DNA of 64,000 nucleotides from NCBI GenBank assembly GCA_973895155.1, contig OZ316893.1:2232001-2296000 (forward strand). The letters are read 5' to 3'. A program made the position numbers and the translations under genes. Shown piece after piece: positions 35,505 through 48,259 of the stretch (positions are counted from its first letter, which is position 1; every line of letters starts with the position of its first letter). The stretch is from Marsupella aquatica. Lineage: Eukaryota > Marchantiophyta. A model generated the notes under the pieces. That model saw only the letters and a list, made by a program, of their open reading frames with translations. It did no database searches and was not told where the DNA came from.

Positions 35505-36675
35505 GGCTAATGTGTTTTATGGAGGATTCTTGCTCAGGGGCTCTTCTCTTGCTCCAAGGCAAGGAAGATTTAGAAGTCTATTTGATTATGTATTCTTTGC
35601 CCTAAGGCGTTGGAGACAATTCCTCATATATTTTCCTTTTGTTGGCATGCCAGGTCCTGTTGGGTGGAGGTTCATGGATGGCTAGCAAGCCAGCTCTGTT
35701 ACCATGATTTGGACTTGGTTTGAACTGACACTATTTTCTGCAAGGAAGATGATTGTACAAACACTCCGGTTTGTTTTGTTTTGTATCAAGTTCTATGGAG
35801 CATCTGGCTAGCACAAAATGGCAAGACATTTGCTCGACCAAGAGACATGTCTTTAATCAGCTACTTGTTACTTTTGAGATTTTTTACCATCTCCCTTTTG
35901 TGGCCGCCGCCTCAGCCTCTACCTGAAAGCTTGTCAGGTAGGGCCCTGTTAGAATCTGAGCATATCTGAATTCTGAGAAGTTGGGCAGTTAGGCTGGAAT
36001 CGCTCTAAAGAAGGATTAATAGGCCACCTGCTGTTTGGCTCTGAGCTTTGGGGTGAAGGACACTTACATAGACTTTCTACTCTGTTGGTTTGCCCCCTGT
36101 TTTCTGGTAGATGGTAGTAGGTTTCTCTTGACTTCAAATTGCCCTCTAATAAACTTTTTTTTTCTCTTATGCCTCTTGTGGCTTCTTTTGCCATCTGGCC
36201 TGCCGGGTCCCCCCATCCATAGGGTTCAAGCGGAATAAAGAATATATTAAAAAATTAAAAAAAAGCCTTTTGTAACCATACCATTTTTGGTCACAGGTTT
36301 TTGCCAAGGCAAGAGGTGGATGCCCAAGCTATCTTCCTGCTCTAGTGCCAGCCTTGTTGGCTTCTGCCACCCTATCTTCTGGGTCACCCAGGCCTCTTCC
36401 TTTTGGGGAGCCCCTTCAGGTGGGGTTTCAGCAAATGGAGTAGGATGAATCCTTCAAGGCAAAAGAATGGGTGCCTTTGAGTGTCAACCACAAAAACTTG
36501 CTGGAATAGTTTGTGGCGCAAATATTTTTGTTATTTTGATCAAAGTTTATAGAGTGGAGGAAATAAGCTTAAAGTGTTTATCACACAAAAATAGGAATAT
36601 TTTGTGTGAATATTTTGTATACATTAACAAAATATTCCATACATTAATAAAATAGGGGTATTTTATCTGGGCAAC

Positions 36676-37945
36676 AATGCACATGGCATCTAAAATTACA
36701 GTAACTTTAACCCATGAGTTTTTGGGGGGTTTCACTTCTAACATTGCAATAGGCATGGCTCTCCCAAATAGTTCTAGTATAAGGTGTGATTGAAGTCTAC
36801 CATGTCTTTGACCTCCTCCTCAAAATGCTACCATAGGCCATAATTTTGTCACTAATAGCAATCATGAAGCTGGTCAATGAATTCCTGATTCCATCCTTGT
36901 GGTCCATCAAGTCTAGAAATGCAAATATAGGATAATGACAGTCTGGGACAAGAATGTGAATAAAAGCTGATTGGTAGTAGCTGGGAAACTTTTATGATCA
37001 TTCTGGGAGTAGGGTTCAGACTATAACTCTAGCCCAGGTCAAATTTATATTACATAGATGTGGTACAAAAAAAAGTTACGGATCACAAGTTTGCTGACAA
37101 GAGATTATGGAAACAACAAATACCTCGAAAAATGGTTACGCACAATTAACCTGTATTCCATTCCATATTCACAACACACTTGGCATCTGAAAATTAGGTA
37201 ACCTTAACCCCACTATTTTAGGGTTTAACTTCTTGCAGTGCCATAGGCCTACTGTAGATTCTCCCACAATATGCATAGCATAATTTGTGATTGAAGCCTA
37301 CCTCTCTTGACCTCCTCCTCAAAGTGACGCCATAGGCCATAAATTTTGTATGGAATAAAGGCTACAGTGGGACAACAATTTCTAGTCCACGTTCCTATTC
37401 TCATAATCTGGTGCCCGCAAATATACAGCTGGGGGTGTGGGGGGTATGTGTGTGTGTGTGTGGGTGGGGTGTAGTGGTGGGAGTATTGATTATCTCCTCA
37501 GCCCTGGTTGCCCACTTTGGGTTCTGGTTTAATCCTCTCTCCCTCCTGGTCTGGGTCCCTGTCGGATCCCTGGGTATTGTCCCCTTGTGGCTGCCCTACA
37601 TAGAAATGCATGCTCCAAAGCAGGACGTCTATCCTCTGTTGGATGGGTCTGCTTTCGGTTTTCAAGACAAAAAATAAAATATACAGCTGGGTAATCTTTT
37701 TGGACAAGATTTTGGGTACAGTGACCAAAGTCAAGGCAGGGTTCTTCATTGCCACCCTGCAACCTGAATGAATGTTCAAAAAAGCTCCCCTACCGCAATG
37801 GTCAGCTTATTCTCACATTGCAGGATTACAACCCAATACCCTGCCCAGACATCTATTATCCCAATTTTTGTGTCTCCAACAACAACTAAAAGGCTGGTCA
37901 ATTTCTGAATCCATCCTTGTGGTCCATCAAGCCCTGAGCAAAAAT
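36676..37945. repeat. old direct duplication of about 250 bp
   Basis: 36676-36860 resembles 37150-37350 (GGCATCT, TTAACCC, GTGATTGAAG, GACCTCCTCCTCAAA, CCATAGGCCATAA). 36869-36925 resembles 37893-37945 (CTGGTCAAT, CCATCCTTGTGGTCCATCAA). The second copy is therefore split by about 540 bp of other sequence, which includes a short LINE insertion. Confidence 0.7.
37434..37676 (+). mobile_element. short 5'-truncated LINE-type insertion (243 bp)
   Basis: AAATATACAGCTGGG occurs at 37419-37433 and again at 37677-37691, a 15-bp target-site duplication. The insert has a GT-rich start and ends TTCAAGACAAAAAATAA, an A-rich tail. These are the marks of target-primed reverse transcription of a truncated LINE or a SINE. 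Confidence 0.82.
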
Positions 37946-38370
37946 GCAACAGGGCCAGTTACTGTAGTTCCTTCTCTCCTATCTAACTGTAGTTTCTTTG
38001 CTCTTTAACTGTAGTTGAGGGAACTAAACTGATCAGGAGCAGCGGGGGACGACGAGGGCAAAGAAAGGCTAGCAACGCAACAACGTACTTACGGCGGGCT
38101 CCATCCCATCCCATCCGACCCCAACCCCATCCCAACCCCTCCCGTCCCGTCCGGTCCAGCCCTAAAGAATGGCGCCGAAGCAACCGATGGGGCCCGCGTG
38201 GTCCATCCCACGGCGTCACCGTCTGCGCCGTGCCTCTCCCCGACTCGTGCTGCCCCACATAGCAAAGAAGGGTAGACGTCGCTCTGTGGGTCTCGTGCTG
38301 TCCATTGGCCCTTCGTGACGTCCACTCGCCGTCAGGCGCTCGCACTTTTCTCGAAGGTTTGTTTCTGTCG

Positions 38371-38433
38371 CGAGAGAGAGAGAGAAGAAGAAGAAGAGGA
38401 AGAGGAAGAAGAGGAGGAGGACGAGAAGAAGAG
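38371..38433 (+). repeat. GA/GAA-rich microsatellite in the upstream region of the RNA-binding protein gene
   Basis: GAGAGAGA passes into GAAGAAGAGGAAGAGG and related triplets. It lies about 620 bp before the start codon, in the presumed promoter or 5' UTR. A second purine-rich block (GGAAGGAAGGGAGG) is at about 38595 and 38712. Confidence 0.85.
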
Positions 38434-39050
38434 GGCGGGCGCTGGGCGCGGGATTTGTGTCGTTGGAGTGGGGCATTTCGGAGTGGGCATTTCGGATTCT
38501 GCTGCGTGCTGTTGGTGTGCGCACTGTGCCGCGGTTTTGTGGAAGTACTGTAGTAGTGGATGGAGAAAGCTTATTAATAACTCAGTATTCTTAGGAAGGA
38601 AGGGAGGGAGGGAGAGAGGACGAGGATTGTGGAGCTACGAGCAGGGCGCAGTTTGATGGCCTAGAGCCGGGAGTGAGATAAAATAGATTACCTACCTTAC
38701 CTCGGACCGGGAAGGAAGGGAGGAAAGGAAGGAGGAGAGCGAGTCGGGGGCGGGCGAGCGTTGCGTCGATGTGGTGATCTTGTGTCGCTTGTGAAAAGAT
38801 AGCGTTGGAAAGAGTGGCGACGAGTGAAAGCGGGGAGCTGGACGGGGTAGGGGTACATTTTGCGGTGCGTCGTGACTTCTGTTGTTGAGGTGGAGGGGAG
38901 TCAGGGTTTGGAACTGTGGAAGGGAGGTTTGCAATTAGCGGAAGGGAGAGTTGTAATTGGCTTGCGGACGTGACGTTGGTGCTGGCAAATTGAGGAGGAG
39001 CGGGAGGCAAAGGGCGAGGAGGGAGCTTGAAGACAGGAGAGAAGGCAAAG

Positions 39051-42000
39051 ATGATCCAGTCACCGGTAGGAGTTGGCCCCCTGACTCCGCAGACGGCTGA
39101 CGGACAGCAGTGGATGAATTTTCAGCCGCAGCAGCCACAGCAGCCTCACCAGGGCATGCAGCAGCAGCCCATGCAGTTGCAGCCCGGGCAGCTGCAGCAG
39201 ACTCACGAAGAAGTCAAGACTCTATGGGTCGGGGATTTGCAGTATTGGATGGACGAGACTTATCTGCACAGTTGCTTCGTACACACCGGTGATGTAAGTG
39301 ATCACTTCATTAGCACATGTTAGGGTTGCTGATTAAAATCTTTGTTCTGTGAGTATGCTTTTGCCAGAAAACGACTGTCGTGCTGAGGGTTAGGGCTTTG
39401 CTGGACGACGGAGGGTTTCTACTAGATTGTTGTTTGCCCCCTTGTTTGTATGAGAGATAAAGATTAAACTGGCGGGTTTCTGTCCTGTCAGTAAATGCCA
39501 TTTCCTTTCCCGTCAGTTTTGTACGGACGCTAGAGCAAGCAAGATCAATGGAGTTTGCTCTGGGCAGACGCTCCTTCTTCTTGGAACCGTGTCTTTTAGT
39601 GTATTTTTGGGAGAGTTTGTGTCTCGGTCAAGGCGGAAATGCCTTTTCGTTGAGTTGCAATGCCTTCTCAGGCCTCATTGCCTCTTTCCCTTTCATTTGC
39701 TCGTTGTGGTAAGGATGGTAGAAATTCTACATTCGATTGGGAAGCCGGTGCGGTTGGACGCTGTGCACAATAAAGTTTCTCCAGAGATGGCATTTGAACA
39801 CGATTTTATTTCGCAGAGGTCGTCAATACGTCACTTATAGTTCCGCGCTGTTGTGAGACCCTTGGAAAATTGTAGGAGCTGCTCTGCTCCCTAACTCAAG
39901 TGTGCTACTTTTGGCGTTCATTTTTCTCAGCTGAGAGATAATTGGTGTGGGTTGCATCTGTCTAGATCACTGGCCAGGTCTTTCGTACTAGCTGTCTTTT
40001 CCTTTGCTTAAATTCTTTTCTTGTCTTAGTTCATGTCCAGTATCTTCATCTTTTTCCCTTCTGGAAATGGTGTCCTCCGCTCCCACCTTTTCCAGTTGTA
40101 ATGCCATTGGCCATTTTCAATTACGTTTTGAAATCGCTGGAATGTACTGTTGTCGAGTGTTACAGTACACTAAGCGATAGTCGGAGACACGCCCTTACCT
40201 TCGCTAGAACGGCGCGGATTCTGATTATTCGTTCGTTCCTAAGCCATTGGAGAGGACTAGAACTGGAGTTTGCGAAAATTACTAGGGTTTCCCTGCATTG
40301 TACATTAGGGTCTTGATTTCCAAGTGGGGTTGGGATTTGGTTTAGGGTAGTTGCGTTTTACTCGACGTTTCAGTTCCTCATTTTGAAACCCTTCTGTTTG
40401 TTTCCAGGTTTGCACCGTCAAAATCATTCGGAATAAGCAGACTGGTTATTCTGAAGGCTATGGCTTTGTAGAGTTTACGTCACATGCAGCAGCAGAGAAG
40501 ATTCTGCAGGGTTACAACGGTTCGTTGATGCCTCAGACAGAACAGCCTTTTAGACTGAACTGGGCATCTTTTGGAATCGGGGAAAGGAGACCGGAGGCGG
40601 GTCCCGAGCATTCCATTTTCGTTGGCGATTTAGCACCCGATGTTACTGATTACATGTTGCAAGAGACGTTTCGTACGCGGTACCCATCCGTGAAGGGAGC
40701 GAAGGTGGTCACTGACGCTAACACTGGACGCTCTAAGGGCTATGGTTTTGTAAGATTCGGGGATGAGATGGAGCGAAATCTTGCCATGACTGAGATGAAT
40801 GGCATTTACTGCTCGAGCCGACCAATGCGGATTAGTGCTGCTACTCCCAAGAAGTCCTTGGGTCCTGCTCAACAGATGAACACCAAAGGTGAGTGGGATC
40901 CATGAGCATAGTCTTTTGTTCTGACATCGTCATCCACTATTCTTATTTTGTTTTGATGTCTCTTTTTGATCGTTCTGAAGGTAGGCAGATCCGTTTCTAA
41001 AACTGACATCCATTGCAATTGTTAAGTATATCATGACCTAATTTGATGACCTTCCTTGGAAAGGTTGGTACATATCTTCATACACTGCAAGCTTTTTGTG
41101 GTTGTAGTAACAATTATGTGTTAGTGTCTCCCACCATGGATCATCTTCTGGCCTTCTTTTGTATGGCTCATCCCTGTGAATCGTTTTCACATTATGCCAT
41201 CTTCGTGCTTGGCGTAAGCCAGGTTCGACACAGTGACACGAGTAGAGCTCAGTTGAAGCTTTTGTATCCTTAGCCTTTGTGGGAGTGTTGAAAATCACCT
41301 TGCGATGCTACGCACAGTGGTCTATTTCCTGCCGTGCGCTTGACATGAGTAACTCGCCCTCAAGGTTTAATCCAGTGAGACTCGAAATTGGTCTCTCTAC
41401 ATCTGTTTTTGTCGACGTTAGCGCATTGTGCCACAGATGTGGTGATGCTGCCCTTTTTGTCTACATCGTGAGTTACCGACACGTGCAAGTTTTACCTATT
41501 GGCAAGCTTATAAGACTCATGTGTTGCGAAGCAGGAGGGCAAGAAGCTTTCTTCACAATTGGGTTCTGGAACAGAATCCTTCAACCGGAAAGCACGTTCT
41601 GTAGTGGGTGACCTCTAATTTAGGTCAGTTTTTGTGTGTTGCGTGGTTTCTGTGTAATTTCCATATTGATGCGCCTCACTGGAATTCGCCTGAGCCATCT
41701 GTCTTTTTGGGTGCGGTTGCAAGGAGCTCATACATTCTCGTCGCGTGCTTCCTTTGCCCTTATTTGCCTATTTAGCCCAATCCTTGCTCCGCTTTCTGGA
41801 GGCTACTAGATACTGAAAATCGTCCTCTTTCTCTGTGGTGTCACGACCTGTTTTATCTGCAGCAAGATGTAGAGAGAACACGTTTACAGGGACACCGCAG
41901 GTGAAGTACGCCTCTGATTCTTTTTTCTTCCTGGTTGCTATCCTCAGTATACCTCATTGGAAAGAGAATTCGTTCTTAGTCAAGATTTAGCAATCCTGAT

Positions 42001-45000
42001 CACAACTGCAGACCCCCTTAAAAGGTTGCTGCGAGTACTTGTTCCTGCGTAAATCCTAACTACAAACAAGATGTGGATGTGATTGTTGCCGACGATCTGA
42101 TAGCGATGCGTTGAATCTGACTTGTTATTTTAGTTTGGTCCAGTCGGCTGCTGCCAGTAACAATGCAAGTGAAACCAGTTGTCCGGGAACGTGACGTATA
42201 TTGAGTTGTTTGTACAGTCTCACCTGCTGCGGCTCCATATCAAGCACCGCAAGCGTATGGTGTGCCACCAGCTGCTCCTGCGTTCGCAACTGACAATGAT
42301 CCAAACAATACAACTGTATGTTGCAGCGTGAGGACCTCTTGAAGTACTCGAGGAGCATCCACTGGACAGTTTGCATTTGTTTAAGTCAGAACTTGTGGGG
42401 TGTTTTGATTTGTTGACTGCGCAGGGTCCAGTTGAAAGGAGTGTCATGTAACAGGTTTTGCGCTGAATTCTAAGAAGGATATATTATGTCACAGCACTTG
42501 TCTTTATTAAATATTCCTTCGTGTGTCAAATGATTTTGCAAGTGGGAGTAATTTTCTTGCGTCCGTCTGCCTCATTGTCGTCAGTTTTTTGTGTTGATGG
42601 TCGTATTGATCTCTGTAGCGATTTTAGTTTGAGATCTTAGGATAGTAGCAGTTGAGAAGTGATGCTGCCCTTTTGTCCTGATGGTGAGACTTCGGTTTGT
42701 CTCTACAGATTTTTGTTGGTGGATTGGATCCCAGTGTAACAGATGAAGATCTAAGACAAGTTTTTTCGCAATTTGGAGATCTCGTCTATGTGAAGATTCC
42801 CTTGGGCAAGGGCTGTGGATTTGTGCAGTTCACCCACAGGTTCTGCACTTTAATATACCCGTTCGTTCTGAGTGATTTCAGTAGGCTAAGCACTCATCTC
42901 TCATTGTTTTGATACTGTCAGAAAGTTGCTTGATTTCATAGTTCTCACCAAAACGTTGGTAATTTTGCAGAGCTTGTGCCGAGGAAGCGTTGCAAAGGCT
43001 ACATGGTACTGTGATAGGGCAGCAGGCTATCCGTTTGTCATGGGGTCGCAGTCCTGGCAACAAGCAGGTTTCACAGGATGTATGATTTTCCCATACCTTG
43101 ACTCCTCTGATGGTTGTTTCTGTCTGTACTAAATTATGATGTCTCGTGCCATTTCGGTGTGGTTGGTACGGGTTCCACGAGGGTCGTTAGTTTTATCACT
43201 GCAGAGATGTAGAGCGGTCCGATAACTTATTTCTGATCCTGTTGTGAGAAGGTTGTCAGTTTTTTGTTCACGTGTTTTCATAATGCTTCTTAAAGAAGTG
43301 AAAAACAGTTTTGAAGGCCTGTGATACTTACGGTCTAGAGTATGGGGATGATGCCAGTTCTTCGGTTGGCTTAGTTGCTGATGAGATTCTCCTTCACAGG
43401 GACAGCCTGCTGGGTGGGGTCAGCCGCAACAAGATCCGAGTCAGTGGAACGGTGGATATTATGGATATCAGCAGGGTTACGAAGGGTATGGGTATGCACA
43501 ACCTCCTCAGGATCCAGGAGCATATACTTACGGCAACTACCCAGGATATGGAAATTACCAACAGCAGGTAAGCTAGATTTAATATCCAAGCGCTTTGCTG
43601 GGTATGAAGCTGGCCCCAAGCTTGCTGGTCAGTGCAGGGCTCTGAAGAAACTTCTGAGTTGTGTTTATGTTTGGTTATATCTTTAGTTGAGGCCGAGACA
43701 CCTCATTTGACAAGAAGTATAGCAATGTAAGCTTTGCCACACGAGGTGGTGGGAAGCAGGAATGATACCTCATATGAAATACACCTTCAGTTCAGTATAT
43801 GAGGCTGAAGAGGGAAACTTTTTTCTAGCTCGCTGTATAACTCTTCTAGTGTGTCCAACTAATGAGGAGCAGGTTTTAATCTTCTAACTGGAGTCAATAG
43901 CTGCAAGTGGGAGTCGCTAGGGTTACATGGTCTTTCATACGGCAAACTACATGAATCACTCGGTATGCTTTTAGCATGGGAGGGTAACCATTTTGAGGTG
44001 GTCTTGAGGTGTTCTGGTAGGAATGTATATGAAACAGTTGAAAACGCTCAGCTGTAGAGAGTAGATGCCCTTGTGTAGTATCATTTGTGATAACGACTGA
44101 AGAGTAGCCTGTGTTGAAGTAGTGGCATTGCCAGCAGCAATACATACAACCGTAGTTAAGTTGTGCGTATGTGTATCAACATTATCATTTGATCTGCTGT
44201 CTTCAATGCTCTCTCAGAATATGGTCCTTTTCAAGTGTTTACATTGTATCGGTTAGAACTTGTGTTATGGCCCTTGGAACGTTTTGTCAATTTGGCAAAT
44301 GTTTTAGATTTATGTAACTGGTGTGCGCGTAGGGAACACTGCATACTGGCAGACATTCTAAACGAATTGTTGAGTTTTAAAGGAAATGTGAGTCATGATA
44401 ATCTTCTGCGCTTCATTAAGAGGGAACAAATTTAAAATTGTTTGTCGCGTAGCTTGATAAAGGATTTCACATGAGGCCATTCTGCTCCTCTGTTGCTTTG
44501 TTCTGCTTGCGCTGCATGTAATTAGAGTGAGAGTCAGGCTGGAATAGCACCTGCTTCAATCACCAACTCTGCTGTCGAACAGAAGGAGGAAGAAATCTTC
44601 GACCCTCTGGCACTTCCTGATATTGACAAGTGAGTTCAGGAGATGAGATACGTTCTCTGATTTGACCTTGTGTGAAGGTGATGTGTTGTTTGGGATAGGG
44701 CTTTTATAACTTAGTCTGAAGGTGGACCCCCAGGAAATTACTAGTTTCTCTTCCTCCATTTTTAGATCAAGCCGTATTTGGTGGCGTTGCTACGTTGTAA
44801 AGTCACTGTGCCACATCTGGAAGGTTTTGGTGCTCTTGGAACTAGTCGGACACTTCTGGTGGTTGGCTGCCTAGCCTGCAGTAGAGCTTGTGAAGGATAG
44901 ATGCATTTGGGTGAAAACTCGTAGTCATCTAGTATTTTAAGATCCTTATGTTTGACAATGTCTCTGCAGATTGAATGCAGCATACATTGCCGTCCATGAG

Positions 45001-45060
45001 GCCCCGTTACTGGGCCGGCACCTGTGGTTGAAGACAACTGAACAAGCGCAACCTGCTTAA
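39051..45060 (+). CDS. RBP45/47-like: UBP1/RBP45/47-type RNA-binding protein, three RRMs
   Basis: Eight exons encode 470 aa: 39051-39293, 40408-40888, 42218-42315, 42709-42839, 42971-43067, 43400-43567, 44526-44629 and 44970-45060. All joins are GT-AG and in phase. The N-terminus is Gln-rich (to residue 50). RRM1 is about 57-136 (LWVGDL, EGYGFVEF), RRM2 150-229 (IFVGDL, KGYGFVRF) and RRM3 275-346 (IFVGGL, GCGFVQF). A Gly/Tyr/Gln-rich region follows (351-406) and the tail ends HLWLKTTEQAQPA. This layout is that of plant RBP45/RBP47, nuclear poly(U)- and poly(A)-binding proteins of the UBP1 family that gather in stress granules. The upstream ATG-free purine-rich leader supports this start. All RNA-binding signature residues look normal. 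Confidence 0.95.
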
Positions 45061-46615
45061 TCTAGATAGCTCGTGATCACGCCTCTTCTTTTTGAGGAAA
45101 GGGGTTCAACAGTCAGACTAGCGAGCAGTAGAGAAGACATATTTCTAACTTTTAGGTAACGGTAGTTTTACCTGTACCATGGTGTTTAGGTTGTTGGATA
45201 ACAGGAATGTAGTAGACACAAAGGAGCTGCTACGCAGTAGAAGTCCTGGCTTGAACCAAGGCAGTTTTTGAGCACTTGTTGACCATGTCTATCACCAAGG
45301 CTTCTGTGCCAAATCATGAGGTAGCGTTCCATCTAGGTATTCGTTACCGAGAGCATCAGGGACAACAAACCGAATCTGTGGTCATGTACGGTACATGCCA
45401 CAAGTTAGTGTTAGCGCTGCACTTCCTAAATGATCCTGATGACAGACGATCCGAAGTCATTCCTGGGGTGTGCTGTGCTGTCCTGGTGTTTCTTCTTATA
45501 ACATTTTAGCATGGTAGTGGTGCAGTCTGGATATACAATACACGACGTAAGCAGTTCATGGTGAAGTAGTTGTGTATGTAACGCGAATTATACATCATGA
45601 CTCTAATGAGATCGTAGCAAAACGCACTTCTCCTTATTTTTGATGTAGCTAGGTCAAGTTGGTGCTAGAGTCAGGCTGCGTCTTTTGTTTCGCAGAGCTT
45701 GCAGAAAATATAGTGTCTTAAGATAAGGACTATAGTAAAGATACCCGCTTTTGTAAGAAAATGAATGGCGAGAACTCACAATTGTTCCACGTTGCAAGAC
45801 GGCTTGTATCCAGTGAAATTTGTAGTTTGTGGGTCCAAACTCTTGGGCCAGCTCTGCGTTTTTGTGATCCGTTAGGATGTTACTTTGATAGCTAGATTCA
45901 ATGAATCTCAAGCTACACGACCCTGGGGCCCAGCCAGCCCAACACCAGTGGGAATCAGTTTTGGAGAGGCTTGCAGTGTCACTCCTATTGTCATGATTTT
46001 GAGCCCCTGGGTTTCTGTGTGGTTGTTTGAATTACATCTCCCTCGGGCTCAGTCGAGCACTGTGTGAATTAGCGTCTGAGAGGTTGCAAAGTTTGTCCGT
46101 CGTGGTGGGTGAGAATCATAGCATGGAACACTTCCATAATACCACGACGACACTTCAACAACACCATACCTTAGCCTAGCTGCACAAAATCTTTAGATGC
46201 TCACGAGAATCATAGCATCAACATCTTCACAAGGAGAACACTTTCACAAAAAGGCAAGCTAGCTCCACTCTTGCATATACTAGAAGAGTTTTTTACAACA
46301 ATCTTGTCAGGGTATTGGCTATATAAAGCTAACCGTACGTTCTTACTGAATCTTGTAAATCATGGAGTTCACAAAGTAAGAGTTCCAAATAGACGATTCT
46401 AAAATGAACTTATCTAGACCCTAAATTTCTAAAGGATTGTACTCAAGCAACATGCCAGCCAAAACTCAATGAAGTCCTGTATAATATGAGCCCTTTAATA
46501 TTTCTGTAAAATGCAGGTGACAGGATTTAGAAGAAATCTTTTCTAACCACACTAATAAGATAGTGCCAGCAAAATATGTCTCAAAACACAACAATTGAGA
46601 CAACATGCACCCAAG
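45061..46615. other. 3' flank of the RNA-binding protein gene; possible very old LTR
   Basis: No gene is visible. Around 46200-46345 the order GGCAAGCTAGCTCC, ACAACAATCTTG and CAGGGTATTGGCTATATAAAGC recalls the middle of the Copia LTRs in this window. It may be an older, more diverged LTR, but its ends could not be fixed. Confidence 0.35.
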
Positions 46616-46619
46616 ATGA

Positions 46620-47084
46620 TGTTGAGTAAAGACCACCCAAGATGCTGTTGAGTAAAGACCCTATTCATTAGATGACATGACATGTACAACATCCAACAGT
46701 GTCCAAGAGTGGTTGACATATGAAATACATGATTCATTTCACCAAGGTTATATTCATGAGAACACACAAGAAAACTATATTGAATTCTAAATCTATCAGC
46801 CAGACTAAGCTTTTCTAATCTCTTCACTTCACCAAAGGTTATATTCATGAGAACACACAAGAGAACTATATTGAATTCTAAATCTATCAGCCATACCAAA
46901 TATCCAGAGACTAAGCTTTTCCAATCTCTTCACTGGCTCCCTAATAACGAGACTAAGTTCCATCCACTAACTAAGTCTTGCTTTTGAATATGATTGTAAC
47001 ACATTTAACCATAACTCAACATTTAACTATGCTTTGATTAAGTGCACTTATAGTAACTCAAGACCTACTAGCAAATGCCTAATA
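46620..47084 (-). mobile_element. solo Copia LTR (465 bp) with internal duplication
   Basis: It begins TGTTGAGTAAAGACC, ends GCAAATGCCTAATA and is flanked by GATGA (46615-46619 and 47085-47089). It aligns with the 344-bp Copia LTR (GAACACACAAGAG, CCATACCAA, CTAAGTTCCA). The extra length comes from tandem copies: a roughly 90-bp duplication around 46736-46900 and a 26-bp repeat at its start. There is no internal region. Confidence 0.9.
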
Positions 47085-47489
47085 GATGAGACTGCTATCA
47101 ATCCAAGTGTCAAAACTTAGAAAAGGAAACTAATCAATAAAGAGAAAAGTGGTAGAGTTGCAATCATTGACAAAAGAAAATGCTGACTCTTGCAAGTTTG
47201 CATTTGCCCTCTTCTTTTGAGTTTTGTGTTCATCCTCTCTAGACCTTTTTAGTAAATAGGTCCTGTTCTGTCTACGTCTGAGGAGACAATATCTTGTAAC
47301 ACATTGTAGTGCCACACAGAAAGCATTGAAGATTATAAGATTGTAAACTCTAGCCCAACTACCTCTGAATGCAAAGGAAGGGATCCTTGTACCCAGAGTC
47401 CCATGCCCATATGTACTCACAAGCATAGTCTAAATAAGTTTTTGGGGTATCCAAATAATTATGGCCTATGGTTAAGTGTGTTAAACCAA

Positions 47490-48250
47490 GGTAATAGACA
47501 TGACTTGCAAATTATAGTATAGACAGCTGCACACTGGTGTATTTATATGCAATGGTAGACTTTGAGAGCAAGTAATCATATAGATAGCCCTACATTGGTC
47601 TGTTCGCATAAAGTGGCAAAGTTGGATTGCAATTGAAATCTGGTGTGGTTGAATACAATGGTAGGCTTTGACAGCACTTATAGCATAGGTAGCCCCGCAC
47701 CATGCTTGAATAAAGTGGCAGAGTTCATTCGCAAACTACAGTATAGATAGCCACACACTGGTGTGTTTGAATAGAGTGGTATCCTTCAAAGTAGTAGATT
47801 TTGATCCGGAATATGATAAAGATAGCCCCCCACTGGTGTGTGTGAATAAAGTGGTAGACTTCAATCAGGAATTGGAGTATAACTGGCCCCAGGTGTGTTT
47901 TGAATAAAGTGGCAGACTACAATCCCAAAGTATAATATACTTAGCCACACACTTGTGCCTTTCAATATAGTGGTAGACTTCAATCACAAATTGGAGTATA
48001 CTTAGCCGCACGCTGATGTATTTGAATAACATGGTAGACTTCAATCACGAATTAGAGTATAGACAGACTTCAACACGATATAGAGTATAGACATTTTCAA
48101 TCACGAATTAGAGTATAGACAAATTTCAATCACGAATTAGAGAATAGACAATGGCACGAATTAGAGTATAGGCAGGCTTCAATCACGAATCAGAGTATAG
48201 ACAGACTTCAATCACGAATTAGAGAATTAAACAGCCAGACACTGATGTGT
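47490..48250. repeat. degenerate tandem array with 60-bp and 30-bp registers
   Basis: The left part repeats TATAGATAGCCACACACTGG, TGTGTTTGAATAAAGTGG and TAGACTTCAATCACGAATT at mostly 60-73 bp (one gap near 104). To the right of about 48030 only the TTCAATCACGAATTAGAGTA part is repeated, at roughly 25-35 bp, in six or more closer copies. A final long-form unit ends at 48250. Confidence 0.85.
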
Positions 48251-48259
48251 TGAATAAAG

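Larger units (their letters stand above)
27766..36265 (+). mobile_element. old LINE, split into three pieces by later insertions
   Basis: Pieces at about 27766-28358, 34525-34706 and 35505-36265 lie in order on the plus strand and carry LINE-like coding traces: LMLLFADG near 27820, the polymerase-to-zinc region around 34600-34735 (LRDLTKSGGRVTNKVGEWD), and a WSIWLAQNGKTF phrase near 35800 after a HCPFVG-like region. The last piece ends in an A-rich tail (about 36230-36265). The Copia element at 28359-34519 separates piece 1 from piece 2, and the foldback element at 34707-35504 separates 2 from 3. Frames are broken throughout. The 5' edge is unclear. Confidence 0.6.

Noticed and set aside
38305-38656. 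Arg/Glu-rich ORFs upstream of the RNA-binding protein gene
   Set aside because: They are translations of the GA/GAA microsatellite in the presumed promoter or 5' UTR.
41279-41611. 110-codon ORF as a separate gene
   Set aside because: It lies wholly inside intron 2 of the RNA-binding protein gene, and no family or splice support was seen.
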